Below are positions 17,052-25,612 of a stretch of 64,000 nucleotides of DNA, one piece after another. The DNA comes from Falsibacillus pallidus (lineage in GTDB: Bacteria > Bacillota > Bacilli > Bacillales > DSM-25281), in the NCBI RefSeq assembly GCF_003350505.1, contig NZ_QQAY01000009.1:62001-126000 (forward strand), read 5' to 3'. The first letter of the stretch is position 1; every line of letters starts with the position of its first letter. The notes beneath the pieces are model-generated. The model ran no database searches, was not told where the DNA came from, and worked only from the letters and a program-made list of their open reading frames with translations. The translations under genes were made by a program, and so were the position numbers.

Positions 17052-17587
17052 AAAACATTTATATCATTCGGCATGCAAAAGCGGAAGGACAGCCGTTTTC
17101 AGCTCCTTTGACACAGGAAGGAAGGGAACAGGCAGAAGCGCTTGTCGATTTCTTTGAAGGGAAAGACATCGATTGCATCTTTTCCAGCCCTTATTTAAGA
17201 ACGCTCGAGACCATTCGTCCTCTTGCTTTAAAGAGGGGAATCGACATCACCGAAGATGAGCGTCTTTCCGAACGGGTGCTGAGCGGTGACGATTTGCCTG
17301 ATTGGAAAGAAAAGCTGGAACAAAGTTTTGACGATTTTTCCTATGTTCTTCCCGGTGGGGAATCATCCATCGATGCCTATGAACGTGCAGCTTCAATCCT
17401 CGAACAAATCACTGCTTCATCTGAAGACAATATTGTTATTGTAAGCCATGGAAACCTGACCACATTGCTTCTAAGATATTTCGACGGGCGTTTCGGTTTT
17501 AAAGAATTGATGGAATTGACGAATCCAGACGTCTATCATATCCATTATGATGGAGAAAAAGGTGAAGTTAAGCGGATTTGGGAATAA
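17048..17587 (+). CDS. Histidine phosphatase family protein (phosphoglycerate mutase-like)
   Basis: 179 residues. The phosphoryl-accepting motif [10 protein letters not shown] at residues 6-15 (family RHG/RHA), the [11 protein letters not shown] arginine block near 50 and the [12 protein letters not shown] second histidine near 138 are intact. Branch-2 phosphatases of this kind act on small phosphorylated metabolites; the substrate is unknown. It overlaps rnz by four bases and is probably translationally coupled to it. Confidence 0.88.
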   Translation: MKNIYIIRHAKAEGQPFSAPLTQEGREQAEALVDFFEGKDIDCIFSSPYLRTLETIRPLALKRGIDITEDERLSERVLSGDDLPDWKEKLEQSFDDFSYVLPGGESSIDAYERAASILEQITASSEDNIVIVSHGNLTTLLLRYFDGRFGFKELMELTNPDVYHIHYDGEKGEVKRIWE

Positions 17588-17593
17588 AAGAAG

Positions 17594-17632
17594 AGTCCTG
17601 ATCCCCAGTGGGGATCAGGACTTCTTTTTTAA
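17594..17632. terminator. Bidirectional terminator between the phosphatase gene and namA
   Basis: Perfect stem GTCCTGATCCCC-agt-GGGGATCAGGAC, followed by TTCTTTTTT on the plus strand and CTCTTCTTTT on the minus strand. Confidence 0.88.
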
Positions 17633-18657
17633 TTCCAGCCTCTTTCATATTGCTTCGGCGTATTGATTTCTGCACCTAATTCTTTTGCGGCTGTCCGCGG
17701 CCAGTATGGATCGCGCAGCAATTCCCTTGCAAGGAAAATGAGGTCGGATCGGTCGTTCTGAAGGATTTCTTCTGCTTGGATGGCTGAAGTGATAAGTCCG
17801 ACTGCTCCCGTAGGAATATCGGCTCCATGTTTAATCATTTCTGCTGGTTTGACTTGGTACCCTGGGAAAACGGGGATGCGGGCAGGTACAACTGCTCCTG
17901 TACTAACATCAATCAAGTCAACCCCTTGTTCTTTCATGGTCTTGGCCATTTGGACATAATTTTCTGCATCAAGTCCATCCGGATGGTAATCTCTTGCTGA
18001 CACCCTTACAAAGAGTGGGCCGTTCCAGACTTTTTTCACGGCATCGATTATTTCTTGAAGGAAGCGGTAGCGGTTTTCATCAGATCCGCCATATTCGTCG
18101 TTTCGCTTATTTGTAAGCGGTGAAAGGAATTGATTGATTAAATATCCATGTGCTCCATGGAGTTCAATGATGTCAAATCCAGCTTTTTTCGCTCTTTCTG
18201 CTCCCTTTTGGAACGCTGTGATCGTTTCGTTTATTTCCTCTTTCGTCATTTCTTTAGGCGTTTTCATCTCATCATTGAATGGGATGGCAGAAGGTGCGAT
18301 GATTTCTCCATCAATGACGGCTTTTCTTCCTGCATGCCCAAGCTGAATGCCTGCAGCAGATCCATGGCTTTTCATTAATTTTACAAGCTTCGCTAAGCCT
18401 TCAACATGTTCATCATCCCAAATTCCAAGATCTTGAGGGGAAATGCGGCCCTGCGGCGTGACGGATGTAGCTTCGAGAATGATCAGTCCAACCTGGCCGA
18501 CAGCCCGGCTTGTATAGTGAGTCAAATGCCAGTCATTCACTTTCCCATCTTCATCATGGCAGGAATACATGCACATCGGGGCCATAACGATTCGGTTTTT
18601 TAACTCGACATTCTTCATTTTATAAGGTTCAAACAGTTTGATTTTTGACACTTTCAT
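17629..18657 (-). CDS. namA: NADPH dehydrogenase NamA (old yellow enzyme, YqjM-like)
   Basis: 342 residues. FMN-dependent ene-reductase. The diagnostic Cys of the YqjM class is in MAPMCMYS (Cys29), the catalytic histidine pair is in [13 protein letters not shown] near 167-170, and [13 protein letters not shown] and PTGAVGLI mark the flavin-binding barrel. The end ERGWN places the conserved C-terminal Arg-Gly-Trp that in YqjM reaches into the neighbouring subunit. Known role in the family: reducing electrophilic enones, nitro compounds and quinones under oxidative stress. Monocistronic. Confidence 0.94.
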   Translation of the reverse strand: MKVSKIKLFEPYKMKNVELKNRIVMAPMCMYSCHDEDGKVNDWHLTHYTSRAVGQVGLIILEATSVTPQGRISPQDLGIWDDEHVEGLAKLVKLMKSHGSAAGIQLGHAGRKAVIDGEIIAPSAIPFNDEMKTPKEMTKEEINETITAFQKGAERAKKAGFDIIELHGAHGYLINQFLSPLTNKRNDEYGGSDENRYRFLQEIIDAVKKVWNGPLFVRVSARDYHPDGLDAENYVQMAKTMKEQGVDLIDVSTGAVVPARIPVFPGYQVKPAEMIKHGADIPTGAVGLITSAIQAEEILQNDRSDLIFLARELLRDPYWPRTAAKELGAEINTPKQYERGWN

Positions 18658-18766
18658 ACCTCCCTAAACAGGTTATCCATTAGAGTTCCCTTGAATTGCT
18701 ATTTCGGATCTCTAAATATATCCATCATTATAACAAGGGGAGTTCCGGGTTCAAAGAAAGTTGCCT

Positions 18767-19906
18767 TCATCTCTCTCTTTTTCGCAGTTCTTTTAATGAA
18801 TAAACCGTCCCTCTCCATTCAATTCCCCCTCTTTTAATGGTCAGCAATACAGCTCTCACAATCGAATAGATAAAGAGAAGAGCGGTAGCAGGGAATACGA
18901 AAAACAACAGTGGGGAAAAGGACGTCAATTTTTTAACGATTAAATAATAGAGGGAAAAAATCAGTATAACGACTATGAACGAAAGAACCCTTAGGAGGGG
19001 ATCGGGACTGAAAATCGTCAGGAAAGGCAGAACCTGTGAGCAAAAGACTCCTGCGACAGCCAAAAAGACCATGGGAAATTGATAATGCAGCCCGGCAAAT
19101 GTATTTTTCTCCAACCCTTTAAATGCTGCTTGAAGGGAAGGGTACCATTCCACTTTCAGGAGCTTTGTCGCAGACACCATCCTTTGTTTCAGACCAAATT
19201 TTTTCACCATCATCCCTAATTGGAGATCGTCGTCCGGCCGTTCCTTGATGGATTGGTGCGTTCCAATTGTCTCATATGCCTTTTTTCTGATTAAATTAAA
19301 TGCACCTACACCCACTCCGATTTTAGAGGAATCGATGTTAGCTCTCCATGGACGTTTATAATAGGAAAATCCAAATAAGAAAAAGGCTACAAACGACTTC
19401 AGCCAAAATCCCTTTGCATATAGATCGGGCGCTGCCGTCATATGATCGATGCTATTCCTTGAGAGGAAGGAAGCGGCTTTTCCCACGGTCTCTTCTTTGT
19501 AAAGGACATCAGCATCCGTGAACAGCAGCCATTCTCCTTTTGATTCGAGATAGCCTTTATAAAGGGCATGGTTTTTCCCAAGCCATCCTTCCGGCAATTC
19601 TTTGATATGAATCACTTTCATATGTGGATGCCTTACTGAAAGTCCATCCATTATGTCGCCGGTGCGGTCCTCCGACCTGTCATTGACCAAAATCCACTCT
19701 ATCAGTTTATACTTTTGGCTGAGCTGGCTTTCAATGCTTTTCCTGATATGTTCTTCTTCATTTTTAGCTGCCACAATGATGGAAATCAGCGGCCCATCTT
19801 CAAGCTCCTTTTCCGATTCAAGCCTTTCAATGGTCCGAAGCCCCCAAGCGGCATCTATAAAAAAGGCAATCCAAATCAACAGAATCAAACTCATTAAATA
19901 AATCAT
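18767..19906 (-). CDS. Membrane-associated family 2 glycosyltransferase (CrtQ/HpnB-like architecture)
   Basis: 379 residues. One N-terminal membrane helix (residues 3-20), a cytoplasmic GT2 domain (about 40-265) and three C-terminal helices (about 280-360). GT-A motifs are visible: SIIVAAKNEE, LVNDRSEDRT, FTDADVLY (metal-binding DxD) and ERPDDDLQLG (catalytic acidic site). The ending GGIEWRGTVYSL resembles that of the staphyloxanthin glycosyltransferase CrtQ. The acceptor is probably a lipid, but no carotenoid or hopanoid genes are adjacent, so the product is unknown. Not part of the B. subtilis order here as I recall. Confidence 0.85.
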   Translation of the reverse strand: MIYLMSLILLIWIAFFIDAAWGLRTIERLESEKELEDGPLISIIVAAKNEEEHIRKSIESQLSQKYKLIEWILVNDRSEDRTGDIMDGLSVRHPHMKVIHIKELPEGWLGKNHALYKGYLESKGEWLLFTDADVLYKEETVGKAASFLSRNSIDHMTAAPDLYAKGFWLKSFVAFFLFGFSYYKRPWRANIDSSKIGVGVGAFNLIRKKAYETIGTHQSIKERPDDDLQLGMMVKKFGLKQRMVSATKLLKVEWYPSLQAAFKGLEKNTFAGLHYQFPMVFLAVAGVFCSQVLPFLTIFSPDPLLRVLSFIVVILIFSLYYLIVKKLTSFSPLLFFVFPATALLFIYSIVRAVLLTIKRGGIEWRGTVYSLKELRKRER

Positions 19907-20101
19907 GATTTCTCCATTTCTTTTCTCGACCTCCTTTTATTATATCCACTGGAAGATTTTTTTGAAATGAATGAATCCGTTCTTAGAGCATTGGTATAGG
20001 TATATAATGACAATGCGAACAATTATCGGTACACTATAAATATCTGATGTACTTCAATTACATACTTTTTTATATAAAAATAATAATGACAGGTGATCAA
20101 T

Positions 20102-21085
20102 ATGAGTTTTTGGCAAGATGGTATTGCAAAATTGACAGTTCCTACGCCGTTTGCTGTCGGGGATGTCAATATGTATATAGTCAAAGGGGAGAAGTTGACG
20201 CTGATTGACGCAGGCCCAAAAACAGAAGAGGCATGGGATGGATTCAAGCTGCAGCTTTCCATATTGGGCCTTACACCGGATGACATTGAGCAGGTAGTCT
20301 TGACCCACCATCATCCCGACCATGTGGGCCTTTTGGATTTTCTTCCGGATGATATCGATGTTTACGGACATCCTTACTGTGAACAATGGATAAATAGGGA
20401 TGAACATTTCAATTCCATGCATGACGAGTTTTACGGGGAATTGTTCCGGAAATTCGGGATCATGGGGGATATGGAGAAAATGCTTAAGGTGATGAAATCC
20501 CCATTGAAATATTCTTGTCATCGGCCGTTGACAGGGGTATTGAGAGAAGGCGGTGCTATACCGGGAATGGCTGGCTGGACGGTGTATGAAACACCGGGAC
20601 ACGCCCAGAGCCATCTTAGTTTTTATCATGAAGGAACAGGTGTATTGATCGCAGGGGACCATATCCTTGCTACAATCTCCTCCAACCCCTTGATAGAACC
20701 GCCATATACGCCAGGCGATGAACGGCCGCGTCCTCAGCTGCAATACAATGAGTCTTTAAAGAAAATGCTGAAGCTTCCCATTTCCAAGGTCTATACAGGA
20801 CACGGTACAGAAGTGGCGAAAGTCGGGCCGCTTGTGGAAAGAAGGCTGAAAAAGCAGCATGACCGTGCCATGCAGGTGAAAGGGATGATTGCAGAGGAAT
20901 CCAAAACGGTTTTTGAAATCTGCAAAGAACTTTTTCCAGCAGTCTATGAAAGGGAGCTTGGCCTGACTATTTCTGAAACGGCTGCACAGCTGGACTATCT
21001 GCTTTCTATCGGAGAGGCAGCAGTCTCTGAAGTTGAAGGGGTGCAGTATTTTTCTGCAATCAAACCAGGAGGGATTTCTTCGTGA
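20102..21085 (+). CDS. yqjP: MBL-fold metallo-hydrolase (YqjP-like)
   Basis: 327 residues from ATG 20102 after AGGTGAT; a GTG nine bases upstream overlaps the ribosome site and is rejected. The zinc-binding motif is LTHHHPDHVG near residue 68, with a second-site His in TPGHAQSHLS and Asp in IAGDHI. The C-terminal ~100 residues form a winged-helix-like extension. B. subtilis YqjP is the close relative by order and length; the substrate is unknown. It overlaps the SDR gene by four bases (GTGA). Confidence 0.9.
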   Translation: MSFWQDGIAKLTVPTPFAVGDVNMYIVKGEKLTLIDAGPKTEEAWDGFKLQLSILGLTPDDIEQVVLTHHHPDHVGLLDFLPDDIDVYGHPYCEQWINRDEHFNSMHDEFYGELFRKFGIMGDMEKMLKVMKSPLKYSCHRPLTGVLREGGAIPGMAGWTVYETPGHAQSHLSFYHEGTGVLIAGDHILATISSNPLIEPPYTPGDERPRPQLQYNESLKKMLKLPISKVYTGHGTEVAKVGPLVERRLKKQHDRAMQVKGMIAEESKTVFEICKELFPAVYERELGLTISETAAQLDYLLSIGEAAVSEVEGVQYFSAIKPGGISS

Positions 21086-21879
21086 AAAATCCAAGACTTA
21101 AAGGGAAAAATGTCGTCATAACAGGGGCTTCTGGCGGAATCGGGGAGCAAATGGCGCTCTTATGTGCTGCTAACGGAGCGAATCTTTATCTGCTTGCTAG
21201 AAGTCTTGATAAATTGGAAGCTGTAAAGGAAAAGATTCAAGCTCAATTTCCGGTGGAGTGCTTTATTGCTAGTCTGGATGTTTCTGAGCATGACAGCATT
21301 CCTGAAGCTTTCCTCGCCATCTATGAAAAAATGGGCCAAGTGGATGTGCTGGTCAATAACGCAGGCTTTGGGGTTTTCGATGAAGTCGCAGAAGCAAAGT
21401 TCGAAGACATTGCAGGGATGTTCAACGTCAATGTCCTTGGATTGATTGCCTGCACCAAGCAGGTTGTTCCTGATATGATCAGCCGTCATTCCGGGCATAT
21501 CATTAATGTCGCATCGCAGGCCGGGAAGATCGCGACACCGAAATCAAGCGTGTATTCTGCTTCCAAGCATGCCGTTCTTGGTTTCACCAACAGCATGCGC
21601 ATGGAGCTGTCCCTTTCAGGCGTTTATGTGACGGCTGTTAATCCGGGGCCTATCGCAACGAACTTCTTCAACATTGCGGACGAATCGGGATCCTATGTGA
21701 AAAATGTAGAAAAATTCATGCTTACACCGGAATATGTAGCTGAAAAGGTAGTCAGCATCATGTTCACCAACACAAGGGAAGTCAACCTGCCGCGCTGGAT
21801 GAATGCGGGAAGCACATTGTATACCCTTTTTCCACGCTTGATCGAGCGCCTGGGGAAAAATGCATTCTTTAAAAAATGA
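21082..21879 (+). CDS. yqjQ: Short-chain dehydrogenase/reductase (YqjQ-like)
   Basis: 265 residues from GTG 21082, overlapping the upstream stop. Classical SDR: cofactor motif TGASGGIGEQM at residues 14-24, NNAGFG near 91, catalytic Ser in NVASQAGK and YSASKHAVLG for Tyr-x-x-x-Lys. The coenzyme loop does not let me decide NADH from NADPH. The stable pairing with yqjP in B. subtilis suggests the two enzymes act on related metabolites, but no pathway is known to me. Confidence 0.9.
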   Translation: MKNPRLKGKNVVITGASGGIGEQMALLCAANGANLYLLARSLDKLEAVKEKIQAQFPVECFIASLDVSEHDSIPEAFLAIYEKMGQVDVLVNNAGFGVFDEVAEAKFEDIAGMFNVNVLGLIACTKQVVPDMISRHSGHIINVASQAGKIATPKSSVYSASKHAVLGFTNSMRMELSLSGVYVTAVNPGPIATNFFNIADESGSYVKNVEKFMLTPEYVAEKVVSIMFTNTREVNLPRWMNAGSTLYTLFPRLIERLGKNAFFKK

Positions 21880-21886
21880 TTGTGTT

Positions 21887-21914
21887 AAGCCGCAGGGGGT
21901 CCTGCGGCTTTTTG
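21887..21914 (+). terminator. Terminator of yqjP-yqjQ
   Basis: Stem AAGCCGCAGG/CCTGCGGCTT followed by TTT. Confidence 0.85.
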
Positions 21915-21949
21915 TATGAGCTAATTCATCATGCAGATAACCCGCGGCA

Positions 21950-22783
21950 TTAGAGTGTTTGTGCCACGAACTCCCTGAATGACTCTTCTTCTTCGATATA
22001 CGGATAATGATTGCTGAAATGAAAAGTTGTCATCGACCCATTTGGCATGATGGTTGCTGCTTCTAAGGAAAACTTATGCGGGCATTGAGTATCGTATAGC
22101 CCTGAATAGAGGTATGCCTCAGTGCTCGTTTCTTTTAGCTGTTTTCGCAAATCAAATTCCGGCAGTTCTTTATAAGAAAAATAATCGAGTCTGCTTGCTA
22201 CACTTTTCCCGCTATTTGGCCTGGACGACATCATTTCATATGTCTTTGGATCATATAACGACATCAGCGTCCATTCTTTCCCTGCGTTCCTTCTTTCTTC
22301 AATGGTGGATGATTGGTTCCCAAGTATCGTTAATATTTCCTTGATACGGGCATTATTCGGATTTTCAGGACAATAGATGCTGCCTTTGTGGCGCATATAA
22401 TCCGAGGACGCACATAAGCCACCGGCAATGATTTTAGTCAGGCTTTCCGGATGCATGATGGCATACTTTAATGCAAGCATCCCTCCTGTTGAATGTCCGG
22501 CGAATGTCCATTGATCGATATTCAGAGCTTGCCGTACCGCTTCTAAATCCCCTACTGCATCGGTCATCCCCAGACTGAATCGGGTGGTGTCTCCTGTTGA
22601 ATTACCGCTTCCCCTCAAATTTACGAGATAGACTGTATAATGGTCTGCTAATGATGAGGCGAGCAGATTTCCTTTCTCGTTAAATTCGCTGTACAAATGT
22701 GTTGTGCAAAGAGGCGGTCCTTCTCCCTTTGTAAACAGTTCAAACGTTCCTCTGGATGTTTCAATCATTCGTTTCTCCCACAT
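21950..22783 (-). CDS. Alpha/beta hydrolase (proline iminopeptidase-like)
   Basis: 277 residues from the ATG of MWEKRM, nine bases after GGAGGG; an in-frame ATG at 22810 lies upstream of that site. The nucleophile elbow is AGHSTGG near residue 95, the oxyanion region LVNLRGSGNS lies before it, and the likely acid and base are in LYSGLYDTQCP and FHFSNHYPYI near the end. It resembles the S33 aminopeptidase/hydrolase group, but the substrate cannot be inferred. Monocistronic. Confidence 0.85.
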   Translation of the reverse strand: MWEKRMIETSRGTFELFTKGEGPPLCTTHLYSEFNEKGNLLASSLADHYTVYLVNLRGSGNSTGDTTRFSLGMTDAVGDLEAVRQALNIDQWTFAGHSTGGMLALKYAIMHPESLTKIIAGGLCASSDYMRHKGSIYCPENPNNARIKEILTILGNQSSTIEERRNAGKEWTLMSLYDPKTYEMMSSRPNSGKSVASRLDYFSYKELPEFDLRKQLKETSTEAYLYSGLYDTQCPHKFSLEAATIMPNGSMTTFHFSNHYPYIEEEESFREFVAQTL

Positions 22784-22917
22784 ATTGATAAACCCTCCAT
22801 AAAATTTCACTTTAACTAAAGCTTCGACAAATAGAATTTTTATCCTTTTTTTTGGATATTGATTGAAACTATTTGTTTGCTGCTTCGTAGGAGTAGGAAG
22901 GGAAAGGAGTAGTGTGA

Positions 22918-23136
22918 ATGACTTTAGTTCTCATTTTAATTTTAATCGGTTTTATCATTTCCGTTCCAGCATTAATACTGAACAAACTTGAAGGATCGAT
23001 GAAAGGATTTTTCCAAAAGGGATTTGGCGGCCTTGGCCCTTCTGATGAGCCCTATATAGAATGCCCGAGCTGCCACTGCAGAAAAAAGCGGGGGCACTCT
23101 GCACCTTATTGCGAAAAGTGCAGGAAATTCTTTTAG
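22918..23136 (+). CDS. Small membrane protein with C-terminal zinc ribbon
   Basis: 72 residues. Residues 2-20 are a membrane helix (LVLILILIGFIISVPALIL); residues 49-71 carry two cysteine pairs, CPSCHC and CEKC, spaced for one zinc ribbon. A glycine-rich linker joins them. The ribosome site GGAAAGGAG lies eight bases before ATG. I do not recognise the family. The gene runs convergently into yqzH, and its last 165 bases overlap that open frame. The good ribosome site and ordered cysteine pairs argue that it is real. Confidence 0.65.
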   Translation: MTLVLILILIGFIISVPALILNKLEGSMKGFFQKGFGGLGPSDEPYIECPSCHCRKKRGHSAPYCEKCRKFF

Positions 23137-23340
23137 AGATGCAACTTGCTGCGTCAAATACTCATAAACGACATCTTCCACCAGCTCGTGAATTTCGCTA
23201 TCGGGCTGTTTTTTCTTCTCCTCGGTTACCCTTGCCGACAATTCATCATATTCTTCCGCACTCAATGGAATGGAGTCCCTTACATGGTTATACTGCAAAA
23301 AGCAGTGTTCAATCATTTTATGTAAAATTTTTCTATTCAT
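22972..23340 (-). CDS. yqzH: YqzH-like protein with antisense-overlapping C-terminal extension
   Basis: The frame codes 122 residues. The first ~65 (MNRKILHKMIEHCFLQYNH up to VVYEYLTQ) look like the YqzH family, a ~65-residue helical protein of unknown function that also lies in this part of the B. subtilis map. The remaining ~55 residues run antisense through the zinc-ribbon gene and look like chance coding (arginine- and alanine-rich, no family pattern). The protein may really be extended, or an ancestral stop may have been lost. The start at 23340 is preceded on the minus strand by GAGGTGTAGAAT. Confidence 0.6.
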   Translation of the reverse strand: MNRKILHKMIEHCFLQYNHVRDSIPLSAEEYDELSARVTEEKKKQPDSEIHELVEDVVYEYLTQQVASLKEFPALFAIRCRVPPLFSAVAARAFYIGLIRRAKAAKSLLEKSFHRSFKFVQY

Positions 23341-23417
23341 ATTCTACACCTCAGGATGATTATAGCGTGTATCAATGCTAGTATTCAGCAGCAGAGGAAA
23401 AATTTTTTCATTGAAAG

Positions 23418-23431
23418 CGAACGTATATTCG
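23418..23431 (+). promoter_or_regulatory. LexA box 1 upstream of polYB
   Basis: CGAACGTATATTCG differs at two symmetrical positions from the Bacillus LexA consensus CGAACATATGTTCG. Confidence 0.55.
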
Positions 23432-23451
23432 ATTACAATCATACATATACT

Positions 23452-23465
23452 AGAACAAGTGTTCG
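23452..23465 (+). promoter_or_regulatory. LexA box 2 upstream of polYB
   Basis: AGAACAAGTGTTCG keeps the full GAAC-N4-GTTC core and lies directly after a TATACT -10 candidate (23446-23451). Two boxes 20 bases apart suggest tight SOS control of the polYB-yqjX operon. Confidence 0.75.
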
Positions 23466-23498
23466 TTTTAATTTTGCAGAGTAATGAAGGTGAAAATG

Positions 23499-24761
23499 AT
23501 GACTGTCGATTATCGTATGCTTCCCCGGCATAAAATCCTCTGTATCGATATGAAAAGCTTTTATGCCAGCTGTTCAGCGGTAATGGAAGGACTTGACCCA
23601 TTGGAATCCTATATTGCCATTGTGGGGGATAAAGAGCGGAAGGGCAGTGTGGTTTTGGCAGCCTCTCCAAAGATGAAGAAGGAGTTTGGCATCAAGACGG
23701 GATCGCGCATGTTTGAAGTCCCAAATGATCCGCGCATTCAATTCATCGAGCCCAAAATGGCCACATATCTTCGGATTTCAACTGAGATCACCCGCTTGTT
23801 CCACCGCTATGTCCCGAAGGAAGCCATCCATACGTACAGTGTCGATGAAAGCTTCCTCAAAGTTGATGGCACTGATCATATCTGGGGGGATGCCCATACC
23901 ATCGCCCGGAAGATCAAAGACGAAATCGAAAGGGAGTTCCAGCTGCCCTGTGCCATCGGAATTGGTCCGAATATGCTCCTGGCTAAATTATGCCTGGACT
24001 TGGAAGCAAAGAAAAAAGGCATTTCCGAATGGACATATGAAGATGTTCCGGAGAAACTATGGACTGTTTCGCCGCTGAGCGAAATGTGGGGGATCGGAAG
24101 AAGGATGGAGCGGAACTTGAACCGCATGGGGATTTTCACGGTCGGCCAGATTGCCCGCTATGATCTTGAAAAGCTGGAAGCGAAATTTGGGGTCATGGGA
24201 AATCAGCTTTATTATCATGCCTGGGGAGTGGACCTTTCCGATATCGGGGCACCGATCATGGAAGGGCAGATAAGCTTCGGCAAAAGTCAGATCCTTCTCC
24301 GGGATTACAAGGAGGAGGAAGAGGTGAAGCACGTCATTCTCGAGATCTGCGAAGAAGTGGCAAGGAGGGCGAGGGTGCACGGGAAAGCCGGCAGGACCAT
24401 CAGCCTGGGAATCGGCTACAGCCAGGAAGAGTTCGGAGGCGGTTTCCACCGTGCAAGGACGATGGAGCAGCCGACAAATATCACGATGGATTTATATAAG
24501 ACCTGCCTGGAGCTGTTCCATGAAAATTACAGCCATAAAACGGTGAGGCAGATTTCTGTTACGCTTTCCAACATTGTAGAGGACAGGGAAATGCAGCTGA
24601 GTTTATTCGAACTCAACCGTGGACAGAAGCGGGAGCTGGGGTTCGTCATGGATTCCATCCGCCGGCGCTTCGGTTCAGGCTCCCTGCTCAGGGCTGTTTC
24701 CTATACAGAAGCAGGTACGGCCCTGTACCGTGCGAAATTAGTGGGAGGACATAAATCTTAA
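23499..24761 (+). CDS. polYB: Y-family DNA polymerase, UvrX/YqjW type (PolY2)
   Basis: 420 residues from ATG 23499, six bases after AAGGTG; ATG at 23496 or 23484 are alternatives. SOS-induced translesion polymerase. Palm motifs: LCIDMKSFYASCSAV near residue 12 (first catalytic Asp) and YSVDESFLKVDG near 122 (Asp-Glu pair). The helix-hairpin-helix segment (MWGIGRRMERNL), the little-finger domain and a C-terminal clamp-binding-like MQLSLFEL follow. The B. subtilis relative is YqjW, known to be LexA-regulated; the boxes here agree. The following YolD gene is its usual partner. Confidence 0.93.
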   Translation: MTVDYRMLPRHKILCIDMKSFYASCSAVMEGLDPLESYIAIVGDKERKGSVVLAASPKMKKEFGIKTGSRMFEVPNDPRIQFIEPKMATYLRISTEITRLFHRYVPKEAIHTYSVDESFLKVDGTDHIWGDAHTIARKIKDEIEREFQLPCAIGIGPNMLLAKLCLDLEAKKKGISEWTYEDVPEKLWTVSPLSEMWGIGRRMERNLNRMGIFTVGQIARYDLEKLEAKFGVMGNQLYYHAWGVDLSDIGAPIMEGQISFGKSQILLRDYKEEEEVKHVILEICEEVARRARVHGKAGRTISLGIGYSQEEFGGGFHRARTMEQPTNITMDLYKTCLELFHENYSHKTVRQISVTLSNIVEDREMQLSLFELNRGQKRELGFVMDSIRRRFGSGSLLRAVSYTEAGTALYRAKLVGGHKS

Positions 24762-24775
24762 GAGGAGGGATGCAT

Positions 24776-25108
24776 ATGATCCGCGATAGAGGAAGAATTA
24801 AATGGACCTCCATGATGCTTCCGGAGCACGTGAAAATGCTGCGCGATTGGGCAAAGGAGGATACATTCAAGGAAAAAATCGAGCTCGATGAACAGCAGCT
24901 GGAAGAGCTGAACAGCATCGCCGCTGAAGCAATGGAGGAAAGGAGGCAGGTGGCGATCACCCATTATGCCTCAAGGCAATACGAACTTTTTATCGGATTC
25001 ATCCATTACTTTGACCCGCTTCAACAGAGGCTCCACACAGTAGACCAATTTGACCACCCCGAGTACCTCCTCATGGAAAACATAGTGGATATCCGGTTTT
25101 ACGAATAG
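24776..25108 (+). CDS. yqjX: YolD-like family protein (YqjX-like)
   Basis: 110 residues from ATG 24776, six bases after GAGGAGGG; ATG 24770 is too close to the ribosome site. Start IRDRGRIKWTSMMLPEHVKML and end VDIRFYE fit the YolD-like family, small proteins encoded next to UvrX/YqjW polymerases. The family has been proposed to act as an UmuD-like accessory factor; its mechanism is not settled to my knowledge. It is 14 bases after polYB and in the same SOS operon. Its TAG stop lies inside the left end of an inverted-repeat element. Confidence 0.9.
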   Translation: MIRDRGRIKWTSMMLPEHVKMLRDWAKEDTFKEKIELDEQQLEELNSIAAEAMEERRQVAITHYASRQYELFIGFIHYFDPLQQRLHTVDQFDHPEYLLMENIVDIRFYE

Positions 25109-25219
25109 GCTGTTTTCGTAAACATTGTTGTTAAAATCTTACTGCCGATTTTAACGTGAAATTACCGGTTTTGCGCGTTGAACTGGAGTATCCAGGCTCT
25201 TTTTGAGAAAAGAGCCTAT
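25105..25219. repeat. 115-bp element with 13-bp imperfect inverted ends (MITE-like?)
   Basis: The left end ATAGGCTGTTTTC pairs with the right end GAAAAGAGCCTAT (12 of 13). Inside are AAAATC/GATTTT and a perfect AGGCTCTTTT-tgag-AAAAGAGCCT hairpin at 25194-25217. The left end contains the yqjX stop codon. There is one copy in the window and no coding potential. It could be a small mobile element or simply a transcription-terminating structure for polYB-yqjX. Confidence 0.45.
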
Positions 25220-25226
25220 GAATAAG

Positions 25227-25253
25227 AAAAGGACAGCACGCTGCTGTCCTTTC
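25227..25253. terminator. Terminator of the CDGSH gene (works on both strands)
   Basis: Stem AAAGGACAGCA-cgc-TGCTGTCCTTT, followed by a short T-run on both strands. Confidence 0.8.
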
Positions 25254-25259
25254 TAGAAA

Positions 25260-25478
25260 TTATTCTTTATCATCCAATACTTTCTCAGCGCGGACGCAGG
25301 ATTCGAACTTGCCTTTGTGGCTTGCATCGCAGAATGGCAGCTTGGAAGAAAGGCCGCATCGGCAAAGGGTAAAAGCTTGCTTTGTTTCGAATACGTTGCC
25401 TTCTGCATCAATGAGCTCAACATCTCCCATTACACGATAGCCGCCGTTGTCATTTACTTTGATCTGAACTTTTGTCAA
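25260..25478 (-). CDS. CDGSH iron-sulfur domain protein
   Basis: 72 residues from a TTG start eight bases after GGGGTGG. The [2Fe-2S] ligand motif Cys-x-Cys-x-x-(Ser)-...-Pro-x-Cys-Asp-x-x-His is complete: LCRCGLSSKLPFCDASHKG at residues 38-56. One CDGSH motif makes up nearly the whole protein. Family members bind a redox-active or transferable cluster; the specific role is unknown. It lies next to YqkB, another iron-sulfur-related protein, but is divergent from it. Confidence 0.9.
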   Translation of the reverse strand: MTKVQIKVNDNGGYRVMGDVELIDAEGNVFETKQAFTLCRCGLSSKLPFCDASHKGKFESCVRAEKVLDDKE

Positions 25479-25612
25479 ATTAATCCACCCCTTCTTAAAA
25501 TTAACAGATAGTATGATGGTAAAAGGAAACAGCTAAAAAAGCAAGACGGAAGGAAAAAAAGATTCCTTATGTTAAACTAAAGCCATGAACCATCGAAAGG
25601 AGCGTACAAGAT

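Noticed and set aside
20054-20743. 229-residue minus-strand frame
   Set aside because: Antisense to the MBL-fold hydrolase, which has intact zinc motifs and a ribosome site.
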